A stretch of DNA of 64,000 nt from Neorhizobium galegae (GTDB taxonomy: Bacteria; Pseudomonadota; Alphaproteobacteria; Rhizobiales; Rhizobiaceae). The notes beneath the pieces were generated by a model. That model was not told the origin of the DNA, ran no database searches, and saw only the letters and a list, made by a program, of their open reading frames with translations. Below, piece after piece: positions 61,603-64,000 of the stretch; positions within the stretch are counted from its first letter, which is position 1; each line of letters starts with the position of its first letter. The position numbers were made by a program, and so were the translations under genes. The stretch covers positions 124,001 through 188,000 of the forward strand of contig NZ_JAGIPH010000007.1 of assembly GCF_017877135.1 (NCBI RefSeq), in the 5' to 3' direction.

Positions 61603-62696
61603 CGACGTGCCGGGTCCGCGCGCTCATCGTACTGCTCCTCCTGCTGCTGCCTTTGCCGTTCATAGCTGTGACGACAGCCGCGGCGCATGATATCGGCGAC
61701 AGCCGCGTCATCATCGCGCATGACGCCGTCTCCTGGACGGCGCTGTTCACGACCGCGCCGACAGCCCTCATCAACCGGCTGGAACTTCTGGCCGACCGAC
61801 CGCCCAGCCGGGATCTCGACGAGCCGAAGGCACGTTCCCTTCTCACAGCGTTTCAAGCCGAACTGCCCGCCCATTTCCACATCGCCATCGATGGAGCGCC
61901 GGTGCCTATCACGGTCGGGATCGAGCGTCTCGAGTTCCCGACGGACGTTTTGCGGCCGGCGGTGCTTGTCCTCAAGGTGGCAGGGGCGATGCCGGAGAAT
62001 GCCACGTCCATGACCTGGCAATTCGATCTGTTGAAGAGCCGCTATGCGCTGCAGCTCGCCGGCCGCAGCTACTGGCTGGAGGGCGACGAGGCAAGCCCGC
62101 CTCTGCCGTTTCACCCCGGTCCGTCAGAAACGCTGCCAAGGCTTGTCGTAGACTATCTCCAGCTTGGCTTTACCCATATCCTGCCCGGCGGGCCGGATCA
62201 TGTGCTGTTCGTGACCGGGCTCGTTCTTCTATCGACGCGCCTGCGCCCCCTCATCACGCAGATCACCGCCTTCACCGTGGCCCATTGCCTGACGCTGCTG
62301 CTTGCGCTGCAAGGGGTGATTGCCCTGCCGGGTTCTGTGGTGGAGCCGCTGATTGCGCTGTCGATCAGCTATGTCGCCGCCGAGAACATTCTGGTGCGGC
62401 AGATGACGCCATGGCGGCCGCTGCTGGTCTTCGGCTTCGGGCTGATGCACGGGCTGGGTTTTGCCGGCGTGCTGACGGAGCTGGGGCTTCCGGCCAATTA
62501 CCGTCTCGCCGCCGTGATCGCCTTCAATCTCGGCGTCGAGGCGGGCCAGCTAGCCGTCGTCGGCCTCCTCTTCGGCCTTGTCCTCTTCTGGTGGAAGGAC
62601 AAGCCGTGGTACCGTAACCGCATCGTCCAGCCGCTCTCGGCCGCAATCGCGCTTGTCGGTTTCACCTGGACGGCAACCCGCATCCTTGGCTTCTGA
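61599..62696 (+). CDS. HupE/UreJ family membrane protein
   Basis: A 365-residue protein with an N-terminal signal-like segment (ALIVLLLLLLPLPFIAVTTAA), an extracytoplasmic domain to about residue 170 (AHDIGDSRVIIAHD onward), and then a bundle of membrane helices with the HupE/UreJ signature LGFTHILPGGPDHVLFV, AFTVAHCLTLLLAL and GFGLMHGLGFAG. The His and Asp in these helices are the presumed nickel or cobalt path. The start at 61599 overlaps the DUF4198 stop (ATGA). With its DUF4198 partner it suggests metal uptake; DUF4331's part is unclear. Confidence 0.85.
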   Translation: MTTCRVRALIVLLLLLLPLPFIAVTTAAAHDIGDSRVIIAHDAVSWTALFTTAPTALINRLELLADRPPSRDLDEPKARSLLTAFQAELPAHFHIAIDGAPVPITVGIERLEFPTDVLRPAVLVLKVAGAMPENATSMTWQFDLLKSRYALQLAGRSYWLEGDEASPPLPFHPGPSETLPRLVVDYLQLGFTHILPGGPDHVLFVTGLVLLSTRLRPLITQITAFTVAHCLTLLLALQGVIALPGSVVEPLIALSISYVAAENILVRQMTPWRPLLVFGFGLMHGLGFAGVLTELGLPANYRLAAVIAFNLGVEAGQLAVVGLLFGLVLFWWKDKPWYRNRIVQPLSAAIALVGFTWTATRILGF

Positions 62697-62721
62697 AGGA
62701 GAACGCGCAAGACCAGCCCTG

Positions 62722-64000
62722 TCATTCGGCAGCCGCTGCCTCGCCCGCCGCCGGTCGCCACGGCACCACAGTGCCGGCGGCCGCCTGGCATTGGCGCGAA
62801 AAGGCGCTCAAAAGTGCTTCCAGGTCACTGCCCGGCACGGTCTTGGCGAGATCGCAGAGCAGTTGGTCGACAATCTCGAAGCCCAGCGAACGATAGCTTT
62901 CGAACTGCGACTCATCGAACCACTGATCCGCGGTCGGATCGTGCGGAAAGGTCTCGTCCTCGTTGGCATAGGCCCGGATACCGGCCTCTTCCGTGCCATG
63001 ATAGCTCGGCTTGATATAGAGGATGTAGCCATCCTCGCCTGCCCCGTCGGCATCGGCATAATGAATGTGCCCGATGGTGCAGTAGGGCGCAGAGCTTGCC
63101 TTTTCGCCGGCGCGGATGCGCGGCCGCAACTGGTCGAGATAGGGGAAGGAAACGGACACGCCGAGGTCGATCTGGATCTTGCGCACCGCATTGCCGAGAT
63201 CGGCAAAGGTGAAATCGGGATCGCAGCCGGCATCCGACAGCACGATCAACCGGCAGCGTCGGCGAACCATCTCGTAAAGGCCAAGGTTCTCGAAATGCCC
63301 ACCATCGGAGAGATTGATATAGGCGCGGTCGGACGTCGTGCGCCCGAACGCTTCATCGAACCAGGGCACGATGGCCTGACGGGGACCGCTAAGCTGCCAG
63401 GTGTTTCTGCCCGGCTTGCCCGGGTTTCCGAGCCACCAGCCGAGACGGATGTTGAACAGTGCAAAGAGAAGCGTGACGGACGGGGCGGAATTATAGCCCA
63501 TGTTGGGATTGGCGGCGGCGCCTGAGACGGCCATCGCCGTTCCGAGCGAAATCCCCTGCTTGCCGCCATAGCTGTTCGCCGGCCGATAGGCGCCGGCATA
63601 ACGGCCGGTATGACCTGCCCAACGCGGGCACGGGTCGAGATCGGCGGCACCGGCATGGCGCGGTGTCACGACGAACGAGATTGCCTTGCGCTGCTGCCAG
63701 GCCTTGTTGCTGGTGGACACGACGTTCAGCGTGCAGTTGACCACGTGGAAGAGGCGCGAAACACCGGGCTCATTCGCCGCTTTCGCCTGCGGCCAGATTT
63801 GATGCATGGGCGGATTGTCGTCCATATCAAAGCCGGTAAACGGGTTCGGCTTGCGGGTTTTGTGAGTGGCACCGAGGTAGGCCCGAACCAGCCGGTTGCG
63901 ATAGAGATCATGCAACGAAAAACGGTTGATGTTGACGCTGCGCGAGACGACAGCGGCAAGCACCCCGAGCACGGCTCCCCCCAGAAGGAGCCTCTTCAGC
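62722..64000 (-). CDS. Patatin-like phospholipase family protein, C-terminal part (cut by window edge)
   Basis: The reading frame is open to the right edge, so only the C-terminal 425 or so residues are present. SVNINRFSLHDLYRNRLVRA, FVVTPRHAGAADLDPCPRWA, GTAMAVSGAAANPNMGYNSA, the INLSDGGHFENLGLYEMVRR block with the DGG of a patatin catalytic dyad, and a long tail match large bacterial patatin-like membrane proteins. The nucleophile Ser (GxSxG) would lie outside the window. A GTG at 63972 is not a convincing start. It converges with the HupE/UreJ gene. Confidence 0.8.
   Translation of the reverse strand, partial: LKRLLLGGAVLGVLAAVVSRSVNINRFSLHDLYRNRLVRAYLGATHKTRKPNPFTGFDMDDNPPMHQIWPQAKAANEPGVSRLFHVVNCTLNVVSTSNKAWQQRKAISFVVTPRHAGAADLDPCPRWAGHTGRYAGAYRPANSYGGKQGISLGTAMAVSGAAANPNMGYNSAPSVTLLFALFNIRLGWWLGNPGKPGRNTWQLSGPRQAIVPWFDEAFGRTTSDRAYINLSDGGHFENLGLYEMVRRRCRLIVLSDAGCDPDFTFADLGNAVRKIQIDLGVSVSFPYLDQLRPRIRAGEKASSAPYCTIGHIHYADADGAGEDGYILYIKPSYHGTEEAGIRAYANEDETFPHDPTADQWFDESQFESYRSLGFEIVDQLLCDLAKTVPGSDLEALLSAFSRQCQAAAGTVVPWRPAAGEAAAAE

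Overview
The window reads as GC-rich chromosomal or megaplasmid DNA from an alphaproteobacterium of the Rhizobiales (Rhizobium/Agrobacterium/Shinella-like). This rests on codon usage, the dominance of ABC uptake systems and small catabolic operons each with its own GntR, DeoR or RpiR regulator, and on protein style; there is no rRNA or tRNA to fix the taxon. Coding density is high. I saw no insertion sequence, integrase, CRISPR array, tRNA or replication origin.

Layout. 1-2.2 kb: a GH4 glycosidase (left edge), a GNAT acetyltransferase and a BrnA-like antitoxin without a BrnT partner. 2.2-10.6 kb: a divergent branched-chain amino acid-type (liv) transport locus with a GntR regulator, a TIGR04076 protein, one aldo/keto reductase and a second aldo/keto reductase fused to a Rid domain. 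10.7-19.0 kb: a DeoR regulator and a peptide-type ABC operon that has no ATPase gene but carries a signal-less binding-protein homologue, a VOC protein and a P-loop NTPase fused to a formylglycine-enzyme-like (SUMF1) domain. 19.2-31.1 kb: two converging operons for a cyclic amide or hydantoin-like, probably amino-acid-derived compound: rhodanese, racemase, two dihydropyrimidinase-type hydrolases, a DHDPS-like lyase, a MalY-type C-S lyase, a class V aminotransferase and a polar amino acid ABC importer, under two GntR regulators.

31.2-47.8 kb is the most coherent block: a peptidoglycan-sugar salvage regulon. It contains a sugar ABC importer with a HAD phosphatase, a MurR/RpiR repressor, a MurA paralogue, a GlcNAc kinase, MurQ etherase, a complete peptide-type ABC importer, a cytoplasmic AmiE/YfeW-like serine hydrolase and AnmK. 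The same inverted repeat, close to AGGAAT-5 bp-ATTCCT, lies in front of all three transcription units, so I infer that one repressor controls the set. Imported muropeptides would be trimmed by the serine hydrolase, phosphorylated by AnmK and cleaved by MurQ to GlcNAc-6-phosphate.

47.8-54.9 kb is a surface-polysaccharide region with signs of decay: an MsbA-like exporter, a rhamnan synthesis F protein, a glycosyltransferase 2 gene joined at a deletion scar to the 3' half of an acyltransferase gene that also carries a frameshift, a GT4 glycosyltransferase and a methyltransferase. 55.0-64.0 kb: a GAF/degenerate GGDEF/EAL phosphodiesterase, a pirin, glpD with three helically phased GAAACGAA repeats upstream, a DUF4331-DUF4198-HupE/UreJ operon, and the C-terminal part of a patatin-like phospholipase running off the right edge.
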